From Rudanella sp. (GTDB lineage Bacteria; Bacteroidota; Bacteroidia; Cytophagales; Spirosomataceae): a stretch of 10,477 nt of DNA. The position numbers and the translations under genes are program-made. Positions 1 to 8,126 of the stretch are shown here, piece by piece. A model generated the notes under the pieces. That model saw only the letters and a list, made by a program, of their open reading frames with translations. It had not been told where the DNA came from and did not search any database. Location of the stretch: NCBI GenBank assembly GCA_026785985.1, contig JAJAYX010000708.1, positions 1 to 10,477 on the forward strand. The letters are read 5' to 3'. Positions within the stretch are counted from its first letter, which is position 1. Each line of letters opens with the position of its first letter.

Positions 1-23
1 AAGTCCTGTGATTAAGGGTGCTG

Positions 24-50
24 TTGCCGTACATATTTGACGTAATTTTG
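24..50 (+). promoter_or_regulatory. Possible Bacteroidota-type promoter upstream of the gtrA-like gene
   Basis: TAATTTTG at 43-50 matches the Bacteroidota -7 consensus TAnnTTTG, and a TTG lies upstream at 24-26. The 16-base spacer is shorter than the usual 19 or so, so the -33 assignment is weak. If real, transcription would begin near 56-58 and leave a leader of about 50 bases before the start codon at 110. A small GC hairpin (62-73, GGGCG/CGCCC around TT) would fall in that leader. This is consensus matching only, and an AT-rich stretch could give it by chance. Confidence 0.3.
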
Positions 51-109
51 TCGTCCATACCGGGCGTTCGCCCTTCTCAGGCTGGTGGTGTGCCGTTCAA
101 CGTTACTAT

Positions 110-598
110 ATGTCCAATACTCTTTTCAATCAGCGGGATATAATCGCCTATTTTATTGTAGCCGCCATCGGGGCTATGGTTCAGCTAATTGCGGGTAGTT
201 TACTTCAGGAATGGTTCCAGATTAGCTATGAGCAGGCCCTGTTCATCGGGTATCTGGTTGCGTTTGTGGTAGGCTTCGTCCTCACAAAACTGTTCGCGTT
301 CAACGCCCGCAACTCAGCCCAAACCCGCCGGGAAGCAGTCAAATTTGTGATGGTTTCGGTTATTTCCTGCCTGATCACAGTATATGGTTCCTCGCTTTTA
401 TACGAGTATTCAACCACTCAATTCGAGCAACTGATGGTTGTTATCCCCTTGTCGGTGAAACGGGTTAACCTGAACAAACTCATGGCCCAGGTGATTGGCA
501 TGGGGCTAAGTTTTATTAGTAATTACATCCTGCACAAACGGTTCACGTTCAACAACACCGGGTTCTATGAACGGCTAAAGAACTTGCTGGGGTTATAA
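110..598 (+). CDS. GtrA-like family integral membrane protein
   Basis: This 162-residue protein has four predicted membrane segments at about 11-32, 43-64, 77-97 and 123-141. It ends with SFISNYILHKRFTF (134-147), the helix-end signature typical of the GtrA-like family, in which the last helix is followed by a basic-aromatic stretch. Family members usually act with glycosyltransferases and are thought to move or present lipid-linked sugars (for example undecaprenyl- or dolichol-phosphate-linked) across the inner membrane for O-antigen, teichoic acid or cell-wall decoration. The loop between helices 3 and 4 (98-122) is rather long, and the protein exceeds the roughly 120-140 residues common in the family. 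The ATG at 110 places the first helix right after a short polar N terminus, and no Shine-Dalgarno is visible. No glycosyltransferase partner lies in the window; one could lie upstream of base 1. The family call is firm, but the substrate cannot be told. Confidence 0.85.
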   Translation: MSNTLFNQRDIIAYFIVAAIGAMVQLIAGSLLQEWFQISYEQALFIGYLVAFVVGFVLTKLFAFNARNSAQTRREAVKFVMVSVISCLITVYGSSLLYEYSTTQFEQLMVVIPLSVKRVNLNKLMAQVIGMGLSFISNYILHKRFTFNNTGFYERLKNLLGL

Positions 599-655
599 GT
601 CAGGTAATGCAGCCTTCATCCGAACGTCTATTTGCTCGTCAAGCAGAATGTTCAT
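593..655 (-). pseudogene. Truncated DUF5615 (PIN-like toxin) remnant, first 20 codons
   Basis: The minus-strand reading from ATG at 655-653 gives MNILLDEQIDVRMKAALPDL and then TAA (595-593). It matches the start of DUF5615 PIN-like proteins, which typically begin M-[NK]-I/L-LLDE with the acidic D/E pair at the start of the PIN-like fold. The family is normally about 110-120 residues, so over 80 percent is missing. The frame begins inside the end of the upstream DUF433 reading with a 17-base overlap, the usual arrangement of DUF433-DUF5615 pairs. The homology stops exactly where the gtrA-like gene ends: the palindrome TTATAA (593-598) encodes Leu-stop on both strands. I infer that a deletion removed the rest of the toxin gene and any spacer up to gtrA. 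The product is too short to be functional. Confidence 0.7.
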
Positions 656-855
656 GGCGTGCGCGTTGGCGAGTTAATCGGTTGGCGGCTAATGCCAGTA
701 CTTCGTTGATCATTGAGCGGTCAATGTGTGGGTAGCCCGCCAGAAACTCGTCAACAGTACTGTATTGGAGGTAATCGAAAAGGAACCCGTGTTCCCCGGA
801 AGACTGGCTCTCCACTTAAAATATCAGGGTCAGACTGAATAATGGACGTAGGCAT
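639..855 (-). pseudogene. Frameshifted DUF433 (antitoxin-like) gene
   Basis: From ATG at 855-853 the minus strand reads MPTSIIQSDPDILSGEPVF and continues into RGTRVP. This is the characteristic N terminus of DUF433 proteins (I-x-x-D-P-D-I-x-x-G-x-P-x-x-x-G-T-R-V-P). Straight after GTRVP the frame runs into a stop at 753-751. The rest of the family sequence continues in another frame from about 779: LFDYLQYSTVDEFLAGYPHI, then a helix INEVLALAANRL, to TGA at 641-639. The span is 217 bases, which is not a multiple of three. The canonical linker of about four residues between GTRVP and LFDYL is missing, so a deletion of about 11 bases around 780-786 fits. DUF433 proteins are small helical DNA-binding-like proteins that usually precede DUF5615 genes as putative antitoxins. 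This copy lies about 50 bp downstream of the priA stop on the same strand and is probably inactive. Confidence 0.8.
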
Positions 856-905
856 ACAAGTATCATTTAGTATAAAGTTAAATTTTTTGACCAAACCTGC
901 CCCCC

Positions 906-3440
906 TCACAAACAATCCACATCGGCCACCACGCTGACCTGCCGCAGGCCCCTATCAGTGAGAATATCGTTGATGCGGTCGCGGATAAATTCTTTCACGG
1001 CTTTCATGTTCACCGGGCCACGCTCAATCTTTATTAATATATCGTAGAGAAACTGGTTGCGAATGCGCTCCACCAGCGGTTGCTCTGGCCCCAAAACCCG
1101 GCTGCTGCCGAGGGTGTCGGTGAGTTCGGCGGCCAGTCGCTCTGCCGCTTGTTGACTAATATGTTGCTCGGGATGGCGCACTGTGAGTTTGATGAGCCGC
1201 GAAAAGGGCGGATAATTGAAATCCTGCCGCTCCCGAATCTCTTCGTCATACAAACCCTTATAATCGTTGTCGATTATTTTCTGGAGAATCAACTGCTGTG
1301 GATTGCTCGTCTGAATCAATACGCGCCCCCGTCGCCGCCCCCGCCGACCCGCCCGACCGCTTACCTGGGTCAGCATCTGAAAGGCGCGTTCGGTGGCCCG
1401 AAACTCGGGGAAGCGAATGATTCGGTCGGCATCGAAAATCCCGACCAAACTCACCTTGTCGAAGTCTAAGCCCTTGGTAATCATCTGCGTACCGACGAGC
1501 ATATCTACTTCGCCCGTCTCAAACGCTGAGATAATTTGCTGATAGGCGTTTTTGGCCCGTGTTGTGTCGAGGTCCATCCGCAGAATGCGGGCTGCCGGGA
1601 ACAGGATCTGTAGCTGATCTTCCAGCTTTTCGGTGCCAAAGCCAATGGTTTTTACTTTGGTGGAGCCGCAGGTGGGGCAGGTGCGGGGTACTTCCTCCTT
1701 ATAGCCGCAATAATGACAGCGCAATTCGTTGGCCCGCATGTGGTAAGTCAGGCTCACGGCGCAGTTGGGGCATTCGCCGGTCCAGTCGCAGTCTTCACAT
1801 TGAATATAGGGCGAATAGCCACGTCGGTTCTGAAACAGGATACTCTGTTCCTTGTTCTCCAAGTTATTACTGAGGGCAGCAAGCAGAGCCGACGAAAACT
1901 CATTTTTCATCGTTTTCTGCTTCTTTTCCACTTTCACATCCACCAGCATAATCTCTGGCAACACAGCCGCACCAAATCGCTGAAACAACTCCACGAAACC
2001 GTAACGACCCTGTTTGGCCTGGTAGTAGCTCTCCAGCGAGGGTGTTGCCGACCCCAGCAACACTTTGGCCTGTTGCCACTGGGCCATCATCATAGCCACA
2101 TCGCGGGCGTGGTAGCGGGGGGCCGGGTCGTGTTGCTTGTAGGACGTTTCGTGTTCTTCGTCCACGATAATCAGGCCGAGGTTATCAAAGGGTAAAAACA
2201 CCGCCGACCGCACGCCAACCACAAACTGATATTGCCCCGATACGATGCCTTTCCATACTTCAACACGCTCATTATCAGAGAATTTAGAGTGGTAAATCCC
2301 CATTTTATCACCAAACACGCGTTGAAGCCGCACCACAATTTGAGTTGTTAGGGCAATTTCGGGGAGCAGATACAGCACTTGTGAGCCGCCCGAAAGTGCC
2401 TGTTGAATGAGGTCAATGTAGACTTCGGTTTTGCCGCTGCCCGTTATACCGTGCAATAAGACAATGTTTTGGCTTTGAAACTGAGCCATGATGCTCTCTG
2501 ATGCCTTTCGCTGGGCCTCAGTCAGCACAATTTCGCCTGTAGGAACGAGCGTATCAGAGAAGCGGGGCTGAATTACTTCAAACGTTTGAAATACATCATT
2601 TTTAATGAGCGTCGCCAGTGATGACTGGGAGAGTTCATCGTCCTGATTCAGAATTGATTTGTCAAGGCCGCGCTGATTCAATGATGGAGTACGCTGAACA
2701 GGGACATGACTCATGTAACGCATGACGACTTCTTGTTGTTTAGGTAGTTTTTCGAGTCTTCTAATCAACATCATCAACTGTTCCTGTTCTTCATAATTGG
2801 CGTGTAAACGTACCTTCCGAATCATCTTGGGCACGTACTTCTCCCGAACTTCCTCAAATACAATGACGGCTCGTTTTCCTACCAAAGCCTTGATTACAGC
2901 CGGTACATTCAGCTCACCTACGAGCCGTCCAAGCTCTTCGTAGGTTAGAGCAGGATGTTTTTTCAGCTCCTCCAGCAGCAATACTTCCTCTGGAGTAAGT
3001 AATTCAGGATAATCGAAATCCGGGTTATACTGCACCTTCGACTGAGAGGAAATTTTCAGCCCCGATGGCAAGGCCACGTTCATCACCTCGCCCACGCAGC
3101 ACATGTAATAATCGGCCATCCATCGGAACAATTCTAGTTGGTAACCAGTGATTAAAGGATAATCATCTAATAATTCGAGAATATATCGTGCCTGATATTT
3201 GGGCGGAGGAGTATTGTGCAATCGGGCGACAATAGCCGTTAGTACCCGACTGTTCTTTTTGCCAAATGGAACAATAACTCTGGCACCAATTTTGATGCCC
3301 TCGGTCATTGCTCTTGGAACCCGGTAGGTAAATAGATTTGGGATGGGTAATGGTACGATCAAATCGGCGAAAAAAGTAACTTCTTCGTCAGCCTGATATG
3401 AAAATACCAAGTTAGGTAGGGATAGCTGGTTCTCTGACAT
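906..3440 (-). CDS. priA: Primosomal protein N' (replication restart helicase PriA)
   Basis: PriA is a 3'-to-5' superfamily 2 DNA helicase that recognises stalled forks and loads the replicative helicase for restart. This 844-residue form has an N-terminal 3'-DNA-end-binding domain (about 20-120, with VPLPIPNLFTYRVP) and a winged-helix region. The helicase core follows: Walker A GSGKT at 334-338, DEEH at 427-430, SATPS at 464-468, QNRRGY at 537-542, TKGLDF at 655-660 and motif VI SGRAGR at 694-699. Between the core motifs lies the PriA-specific zinc module, with eight cysteines in four CxxC pairs at 548-591. The C-terminal domain ends in VVADVDCL. All hallmark motifs are intact. I chose the ATG at 3440 (MSENQLSLPN) because the 15 extra codons available to 3485 do not resemble a PriA N terminus. 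E. coli PriA is 732 residues, and forms longer than 800 are usual in Bacteroidota. The gene is divergent from the large surface-protein gene and has no obvious operon partner in the window. Confidence 0.97.
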   Translation of the reverse strand: MSENQLSLPNLVFSYQADEEVTFFADLIVPLPIPNLFTYRVPRAMTEGIKIGARVIVPFGKKNSRVLTAIVARLHNTPPPKYQARYILELLDDYPLITGYQLELFRWMADYYMCCVGEVMNVALPSGLKISSQSKVQYNPDFDYPELLTPEEVLLLEELKKHPALTYEELGRLVGELNVPAVIKALVGKRAVIVFEEVREKYVPKMIRKVRLHANYEEQEQLMMLIRRLEKLPKQQEVVMRYMSHVPVQRTPSLNQRGLDKSILNQDDELSQSSLATLIKNDVFQTFEVIQPRFSDTLVPTGEIVLTEAQRKASESIMAQFQSQNIVLLHGITGSGKTEVYIDLIQQALSGGSQVLYLLPEIALTTQIVVRLQRVFGDKMGIYHSKFSDNERVEVWKGIVSGQYQFVVGVRSAVFLPFDNLGLIIVDEEHETSYKQHDPAPRYHARDVAMMMAQWQQAKVLLGSATPSLESYYQAKQGRYGFVELFQRFGAAVLPEIMLVDVKVEKKQKTMKNEFSSALLAALSNNLENKEQSILFQNRRGYSPYIQCEDCDWTGECPNCAVSLTYHMRANELRCHYCGYKEEVPRTCPTCGSTKVKTIGFGTEKLEDQLQILFPAARILRMDLDTTRAKNAYQQIISAFETGEVDMLVGTQMITKGLDFDKVSLVGIFDADRIIRFPEFRATERAFQMLTQVSGRAGRRGRRRGRVLIQTSNPQQLILQKIIDNDYKGLYDEEIRERQDFNYPPFSRLIKLTVRHPEQHISQQAAERLAAELTDTLGSSRVLGPEQPLVERIRNQFLYDILIKIERGPVNMKAVKEFIRDRINDILTDRGLRQVSVVADVDCL

Positions 3441-3654
3441 ATGCACAAAGTAAAGATACCTAATTCTACTTGAAAAGGTTGGCAAGATGTTTGCATGGCC
3501 TATGGGGTCATTGGGACTGTATTTTTACACTCAACGATTTTTTGCCTGAACATAAAGTCTGAATGCCAGCTAATCGTCTTGTGTTGCAAGACATTGCTCA
3601 GGCATCCTCTTTGCTGATGACCAGAAACTCTAATTAATCAGATAGTACAGCCTC
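3441..3654. promoter_or_regulatory. Divergent intergenic region between priA and the surface-protein gene
   Basis: These 214 bases must hold the 5' control regions of two divergently transcribed genes. No element fits TAnnTTTG with a correctly spaced TTTG. The nearest for priA is TATCTTTA, about 15 bases before its ATG in minus-strand sense. Two short inverted repeats are visible: TGTA-TTTT-TACA at 3518-3529 and GTCTTG-(5)-CAAGAC at 3576-3592. The second is centred 71 bases before the 3655 start and could be an operator or leader hairpin, but arms of 4-6 bases can arise by chance. No ribosome binding site precedes either start. Confidence 0.4.
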
Positions 3655-6600
3655 ATGAAAAAAATTATATCATTCACGTTGCTGAACCGCCTGTGGCTGT
3701 TTGGTATTATTTTCTACCTTACCGGAACTACGATGCCGGCACTTGGTCAAATCAGTGGCAAAGTATTCCGTGATTTCGATGGTGATGGCGCACTGAGTGC
3801 CTCTGTTCCTACTGTATCGGATACCCGCAGCGGCACCGCTCCTGTAGAGAACGGAGTTGGTGGTATAACCGTTCGGGCCTATGTTGAGTTAGGCAATATA
3901 CCAATCTCCACAACCACTTCGGCCGATGGTTCCTATTCATTTACGGCGGGGCAAATTCAACCCGGTCAGCGCGCCCGAATCGAGTTCAGCCGGTGGGAAT
4001 CGGGCTATTATCCGGCTCCGCACAACCCAACGGGTGGCGGAACAACCGTACAGTTTGTGACGGCTCCGGCAACAGAGGTCAATACGGGAATTAATTATCC
4101 CAGCGACTATTGCCAGCCTACCAACATTCAGGTTACCATTCCGTTTTTCATCAATGGCGACCCGCTCAAAACCGACGACGACGGTGTTCCCATCGAGATG
4201 GTCAATCAGGCCAGAATGGCAGATGCCCTCGTTGCTTTCGATTATGAATCGTTTTCTATAAAGGGATCAGGCAACACTTCGGCCAATGCGTCGCAGTATC
4301 CACCTACATACTTAGCCACTGCCGGTCAGATCGGCTCCGTTTGGGGGCTTGCCCTGCAACGGCGTACCAAACAACTGTTCAGTGCGGCTGTTATAAAACG
4401 GCACGCCGGTTTTGGTCCATTAGGGGTGGGTGGTATCTATGTTACTGATCTCAATAGCACCTCGGCCAATTCAACCACGCCTTTCCTTAGCTTCAGTGCC
4501 GATTTAGGTATTGCCACCGGCGATATTCCTAACCGGGACATGATGGGTAATAAACTGCTTGCCAACACAGACCCTGGTCCCATGCAGGCAATGGGCCGCG
4601 TGGGTTTGGGTGGTGTTGACATGTCCGAAGACGATAAAACACTGTATGTCGTTAACCTCTTCGACCGCAAAGTATATGGGCTTGAAGTAGGCATTCCGGT
4701 CCGGAAACCCAGCTCAGCAGCGGGGGTCAAATCGTGGGCTTTAACCGGGCCGGGCTGTCCGCAGGGCGAATTCCGTCCGTGGGCCGTAAAAGTATATCGG
4801 GGTAATGTCTATGTGGGCGGGGTGTGTTCGGGTGAGTACGTACCTACACCCGTAGCCAGCCTAGCCACTCTGGCGGCATCAGTGGCCTCAAACAGCGTTC
4901 TGTCGGGCCATATTTATCGGTTAGACCCCACGCAGACAGGTGGCCAATTTCAGAAGGTGTTATCGTTCCCTCTGTCGTTCAAACGCGGTTCGGCTGACCT
5001 TACCGGTGGCTGTATCAACTATGAATACTGGCTTCCATGGACCAATACGTTCCCTGAACCTTGCGTCAATAACTTCGTGATGTGGCCACAACCCATGATC
5101 ACCGACCTGGAATTCGATGCGGACGGACACATGATTATTGGCATGCTCGACCGATTTGGGCACCTGGCGGGTGTGGCCAACCACGACCCCAACGGAAACG
5201 GATTTTATGATGGTTTCACCGGGGGGGATCTGTTACGGGCCGCACCAGTAACGGGTACTCAGTTCGTGTTGGAAAACAACGGCACCGTTGGCAGTAAAAC
5301 AAGCCTGAATGGTGTGGGCGACAATCAGGGGCCGGGCGGTGGCGAATTCTACAGCGACGATGCCTGGCTTTTTCAGGGAGCCGTTGCTCACGACGAAATT
5401 AATAATGGTGCTCTGACGCTTATTCCCGGTAAAAATGAGATTGTCTCCTCTGCTTTCGACCCCGTTAGTGAGATTTATAAATCAGCCGGCTGGAAGGTCC
5501 ATAACAACACCAGCGGCACTGCCGGACGTGGCTTTGTGATTATTATCGACAGCCCCGGCACTTTTGGTAAGGCATCGGGCCTGGGCGATAGCGAACCTAT
5601 CTGCGATCCGGCGCCGGTCGAGATCGGCAACCGTATTTGGTTCGATGACAACCGCAACGGTATTCAGGATGCCTACGAGCCGGGGATCGACGGAATTGTT
5701 GTTCGCCTATACGATGGCAATACGCTGGTGGCTTCTACAACCTCAACCAATAATGGACAGTGGTATTTTACGAATGCCAACGTGCCGGGAGGAGTTAAAT
5801 TTGAACATCGGTATCAGGTCAGAATGGACATGAGCCAACTGGCTACGTATAACCTGACAGCCAAAGGCCCTGTTAACGCTGGTGCGCGTTTGCAAACACC
5901 AAAAGCAGGGGGACGTTTAGCCACCCGCATCTACGGCTTATCACCTTTCCAGATTAGTAGTGGTGTCGATGGTTCCATACGCGATTCCGATGCTTTCCTG
6001 GTTGGTGGAGATGCCACCATTGATGTGTTCACGGGTGATATAGGACAAAATGATCAGAACTACGACTTCTCTGTGGTAGGATGCCCCGTTCTTTCGCCAG
6101 CAACAAACCAACTCACTGTTTGCCAGGGAGAAACCATACCCAAAATCAGCGTTGCCGGGAATTATTTTTCGGTAACCGACAAGGTAAAGTTCGTCTGTTT
6201 TGATACTCCCCAAACCAACCCATCCACGATCTACAGCGGAACTAATGTGCTTGGCACTGTAACCCCTAACTCGTCGTCGACCACGGCGACTGGGGATTTG
6301 TTAATAACGCTTGATCGACCAACCATTAATACAAATACTAATTCGACGGTTACTACCTTTAAATACGTTTATGCCATTATTGAAACAGAGTCGGGAACGG
6401 TGTTGCCAACCGGTTGTTTGCCGTATGATGAACTGGTTGTAGTGATTTTGCCCAAGCCAACGTTGCAGATAACAAGTGGTACGCTTACCTGCGCCCAAAC
6501 GTCGGCAACGCTGACTGCGACACTGACCGATAGCCAAAATCAGCCCATTTCGAATGGCATCTATCGCTGGACCGGGCCAAATGGCTTCACAAGCACCGCC

Positions 6601-8103
6601 CAAAACGTGGTTGTAGCCGTTGCCGGTACGTATTCAATGAGCGGAGCCGCCCCCAACTGTCCCCGCGCGTTTACCACGGCCACAACAACGGTTCAGTCAT
6701 TCACCACGGCTCCCGTTATTGTCGATGCAATTGGCGGGGTGCCGGCCTGCTCAACCTGTACAACCACCATTTCGGTCACGTACACCCCTGCAACAGCGAC
6801 CGTTCGCTGGACAGGCCCGAATAATTTTACCTCAAATCAGGCAACGCCAACGGTCATAACACCCGGTTTCTATACGGTTGTCGTTACGGGTTCGAATAGT
6901 TGTACGGCAGAAACCGAAGTTGAAGTGTCGCGTGGTCAGGACGAGGATATACTATCGAGTCTCGGCAATTTTGTTTTCTATGATCGCAATAACAATGGGG
7001 TGCAGGGTGGAACCAATGAAACGGGTGTTGGTGGTGTCACTGTGGAGCTGTATCCAGATGGTGTTTCAACGCCCATTCGGAGCGTGACAACAGCCGCCGA
7101 TGGCCTGTATAGTTTCACCGGCCTGACCGCAGGCTGCTATCAGGTGAAGTTTGTAACAGGTACTTATCCAACCGATTTTGTGGCCACAACGGCCAATGTA
7201 GGCGGTAATCCAGCCCTTGACTCCGATGCCAACCCGCAAACTGGTCTGTCGTCAGTGGTGTGTTTGATTGCTGGCGAAAACAACACAACCGTCGATGCGG
7301 GTCTGGTTGAGAAAAGCCTGATTATCGATGTCAAGTCAATCTGTATTAGAGATACTCCTTTTGTTTCGTATAGTATCACGCCGGTAAACTTCACGCCCAC
7401 TGGCGGAGCTACCATTACGTTACGTAAATTCGTAGATAACTCGCTGATCGAGACCAAACTCAGCCAACCTTTGTCGGGAACGTTCCTGTATCCGGGGGCG
7501 GCTGTCGACAACCAGGGCAACCCAACGGATTGGCCGGGATGGGGTTTTGTGAATGGCGAGTGGATTATGGTTGATGATGGTCTGCGTCCACGAATGAAGG
7601 TGTCTATCTCAGTAAACCCAACATCGGAAACAACTGTATTTTATCCCGACCCAAGCCCTGCCTGTATTAGTGGCCCGCCAATGGGCCTCGGCGACCGGGT
7701 TTGGAAAGACCTCAACAGCAATGGTATTCAGGATGGTGGTGAGCCAGGTGTGGCAAATTTTGTAGTGGAATTATATACGGTCGTCAATGGTGTCCGTTCC
7801 ACCAGTGCCATCAGCACGACCACAACCGATGGAACCGGCTACTACCTGTTTACCAATTTGCCGGAAGGTAGTTATCAGGTGCGGTTTCTGCCCCGTTCAG
7901 TGCCTGCGGATTGCGTGATCACCCCACCGTTTGCCGGCACCAATCGGGCCAATGACAGCAATGCCAATGTTACCACTGGTTTCTCCGATGTGATTATGTT
8001 GAGCTTAACGGATGCTACCAGGCCCAACCGAACAGTCGATTGCGGGGTACGCCCGTGTCCAGCCGGAATTTGTGTCCCGGTTCAGGCTCGTCGACTTCGA
8101 TAA
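3655..8103 (+). CDS. Giant secreted SdrD_B-domain surface protein with Ig-like repeats
   Basis: This 1482-residue protein has a signal peptide (MKKIISFTLL start, hydrophobic 13-30) with likely cleavage after ALG-31. Four SdrD_B-type beta-sandwich (Cna-B/prealbumin-like) domains follow, each beginning with an aromatic-rich strand and an acidic Ca-binding-like loop. They are: about 33-150 (VFRDFDGDG), 655-806 (WFDDNRNGIQD), 1103-1218 (FYDRNNNGVQ) and 1343-1465 (WKDLNSNGIQD). Between the first two lies an unrecognised region of about 500 residues (152-650). It has repeated short strands such as LYVVNLFDRKVYGLEV and an acidic loop DPNGNG, and it may be a beta-propeller. Two tandem Ig/PKD-like modules with the shared motif RWTGPN (971 and 1051) follow the second SdrD_B domain. 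A further beta region spans 1219-1340. Domains of this class stiffen adhesins in Gram-positives and are common in Bacteroidota exoproteins. Adhesion or matrix assembly is inferred. The tail (CGVRPCPAGICVPVQARRLR) is Cys-rich and basic and does not look like a standard type IX secretion sorting domain. No enzyme motif was recognised. Confidence 0.9.
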   Translation: MKKIISFTLLNRLWLFGIIFYLTGTTMPALGQISGKVFRDFDGDGALSASVPTVSDTRSGTAPVENGVGGITVRAYVELGNIPISTTTSADGSYSFTAGQIQPGQRARIEFSRWESGYYPAPHNPTGGGTTVQFVTAPATEVNTGINYPSDYCQPTNIQVTIPFFINGDPLKTDDDGVPIEMVNQARMADALVAFDYESFSIKGSGNTSANASQYPPTYLATAGQIGSVWGLALQRRTKQLFSAAVIKRHAGFGPLGVGGIYVTDLNSTSANSTTPFLSFSADLGIATGDIPNRDMMGNKLLANTDPGPMQAMGRVGLGGVDMSEDDKTLYVVNLFDRKVYGLEVGIPVRKPSSAAGVKSWALTGPGCPQGEFRPWAVKVYRGNVYVGGVCSGEYVPTPVASLATLAASVASNSVLSGHIYRLDPTQTGGQFQKVLSFPLSFKRGSADLTGGCINYEYWLPWTNTFPEPCVNNFVMWPQPMITDLEFDADGHMIIGMLDRFGHLAGVANHDPNGNGFYDGFTGGDLLRAAPVTGTQFVLENNGTVGSKTSLNGVGDNQGPGGGEFYSDDAWLFQGAVAHDEINNGALTLIPGKNEIVSSAFDPVSEIYKSAGWKVHNNTSGTAGRGFVIIIDSPGTFGKASGLGDSEPICDPAPVEIGNRIWFDDNRNGIQDAYEPGIDGIVVRLYDGNTLVASTTSTNNGQWYFTNANVPGGVKFEHRYQVRMDMSQLATYNLTAKGPVNAGARLQTPKAGGRLATRIYGLSPFQISSGVDGSIRDSDAFLVGGDATIDVFTGDIGQNDQNYDFSVVGCPVLSPATNQLTVCQGETIPKISVAGNYFSVTDKVKFVCFDTPQTNPSTIYSGTNVLGTVTPNSSSTTATGDLLITLDRPTINTNTNSTVTTFKYVYAIIETESGTVLPTGCLPYDELVVVILPKPTLQITSGTLTCAQTSATLTATLTDSQNQPISNGIYRWTGPNGFTSTAQNVVVAVAGTYSMSGAAPNCPRAFTTATTTVQSFTTAPVIVDAIGGVPACSTCTTTISVTYTPATATVRWTGPNNFTSNQATPTVITPGFYTVVVTGSNSCTAETEVEVSRGQDEDILSSLGNFVFYDRNNNGVQGGTNETGVGGVTVELYPDGVSTPIRSVTTAADGLYSFTGLTAGCYQVKFVTGTYPTDFVATTANVGGNPALDSDANPQTGLSSVVCLIAGENNTTVDAGLVEKSLIIDVKSICIRDTPFVSYSITPVNFTPTGGATITLRKFVDNSLIETKLSQPLSGTFLYPGAAVDNQGNPTDWPGWGFVNGEWIMVDDGLRPRMKVSISVNPTSETTVFYPDPSPACISGPPMGLGDRVWKDLNSNGIQDGGEPGVANFVVELYTVVNGVRSTSAISTTTTDGTGYYLFTNLPEGSYQVRFLPRSVPADCVITPPFAGTNRANDSNANVTTGFSDVIMLSLTDATRPNRTVDCGVRPCPAGICVPVQARRLR
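6460..6930 (+). repeat. Two tandem Ig/PKD-like modules within the surface protein
   Basis: Residues about 936-1017 and 1018-1092 of the 1482-residue protein are two similar modules. Both contain RWTGPN followed by F-T-S, at 971 and 1051, exactly 80 residues apart. Each then has an alternating beta stretch ending in a G-x-Y strand (AGTYSM, PGFYTV) and a Cys-bearing segment. The nucleotide copies have diverged (cgctggaccgggcca versus cgctggacaggcccg), so the duplication is old and recombination between copies is unlikely. The pattern is common in gliding- or adhesion-related exoproteins of Bacteroidota. Confidence 0.65.
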
Positions 8104-8126
8104 AGAGTAGATCAGCGTTCATATAT

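Noticed and set aside
1..58. Minus-strand frame from ATG 58-56 open to the left edge (MDDKITSNMYGNSTLN...), and plus frame 2 ending at TGA 38-40.
   Set aside because: With only 13-19 codons and no recognisable family, either could be the edge of a real gene or chance. The minus frame also conflicts with the possible promoter at 24-50.
1080..2195. Plus-strand open frames of 104-160 codons opposite priA.
   Set aside because: They are antisense shadows of an intact, motif-complete priA, and their low-complexity translations resemble no protein.
3441..3485. Fifteen-codon upstream extension of priA to an ATG at 3485.
   Set aside because: The extension (MPTFSSRIRYLYFVH) does not resemble PriA N termini, and the internal ATG at 3440 fits better.
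3450..3490. Possible priA promoter with TATCTTTA as -7 and TTG as -33 (minus strand).
   Set aside because: The -7 lacks the final G, and the spacer to the TTG is about 24 bases, too long for the consensus.
4437..7520. Several 60-118 codon minus-strand and frame-shifted open frames inside the surface-protein gene.
   Set aside because: They overlap a long coding frame with clear domain structure throughout and carry no family signature of their own.
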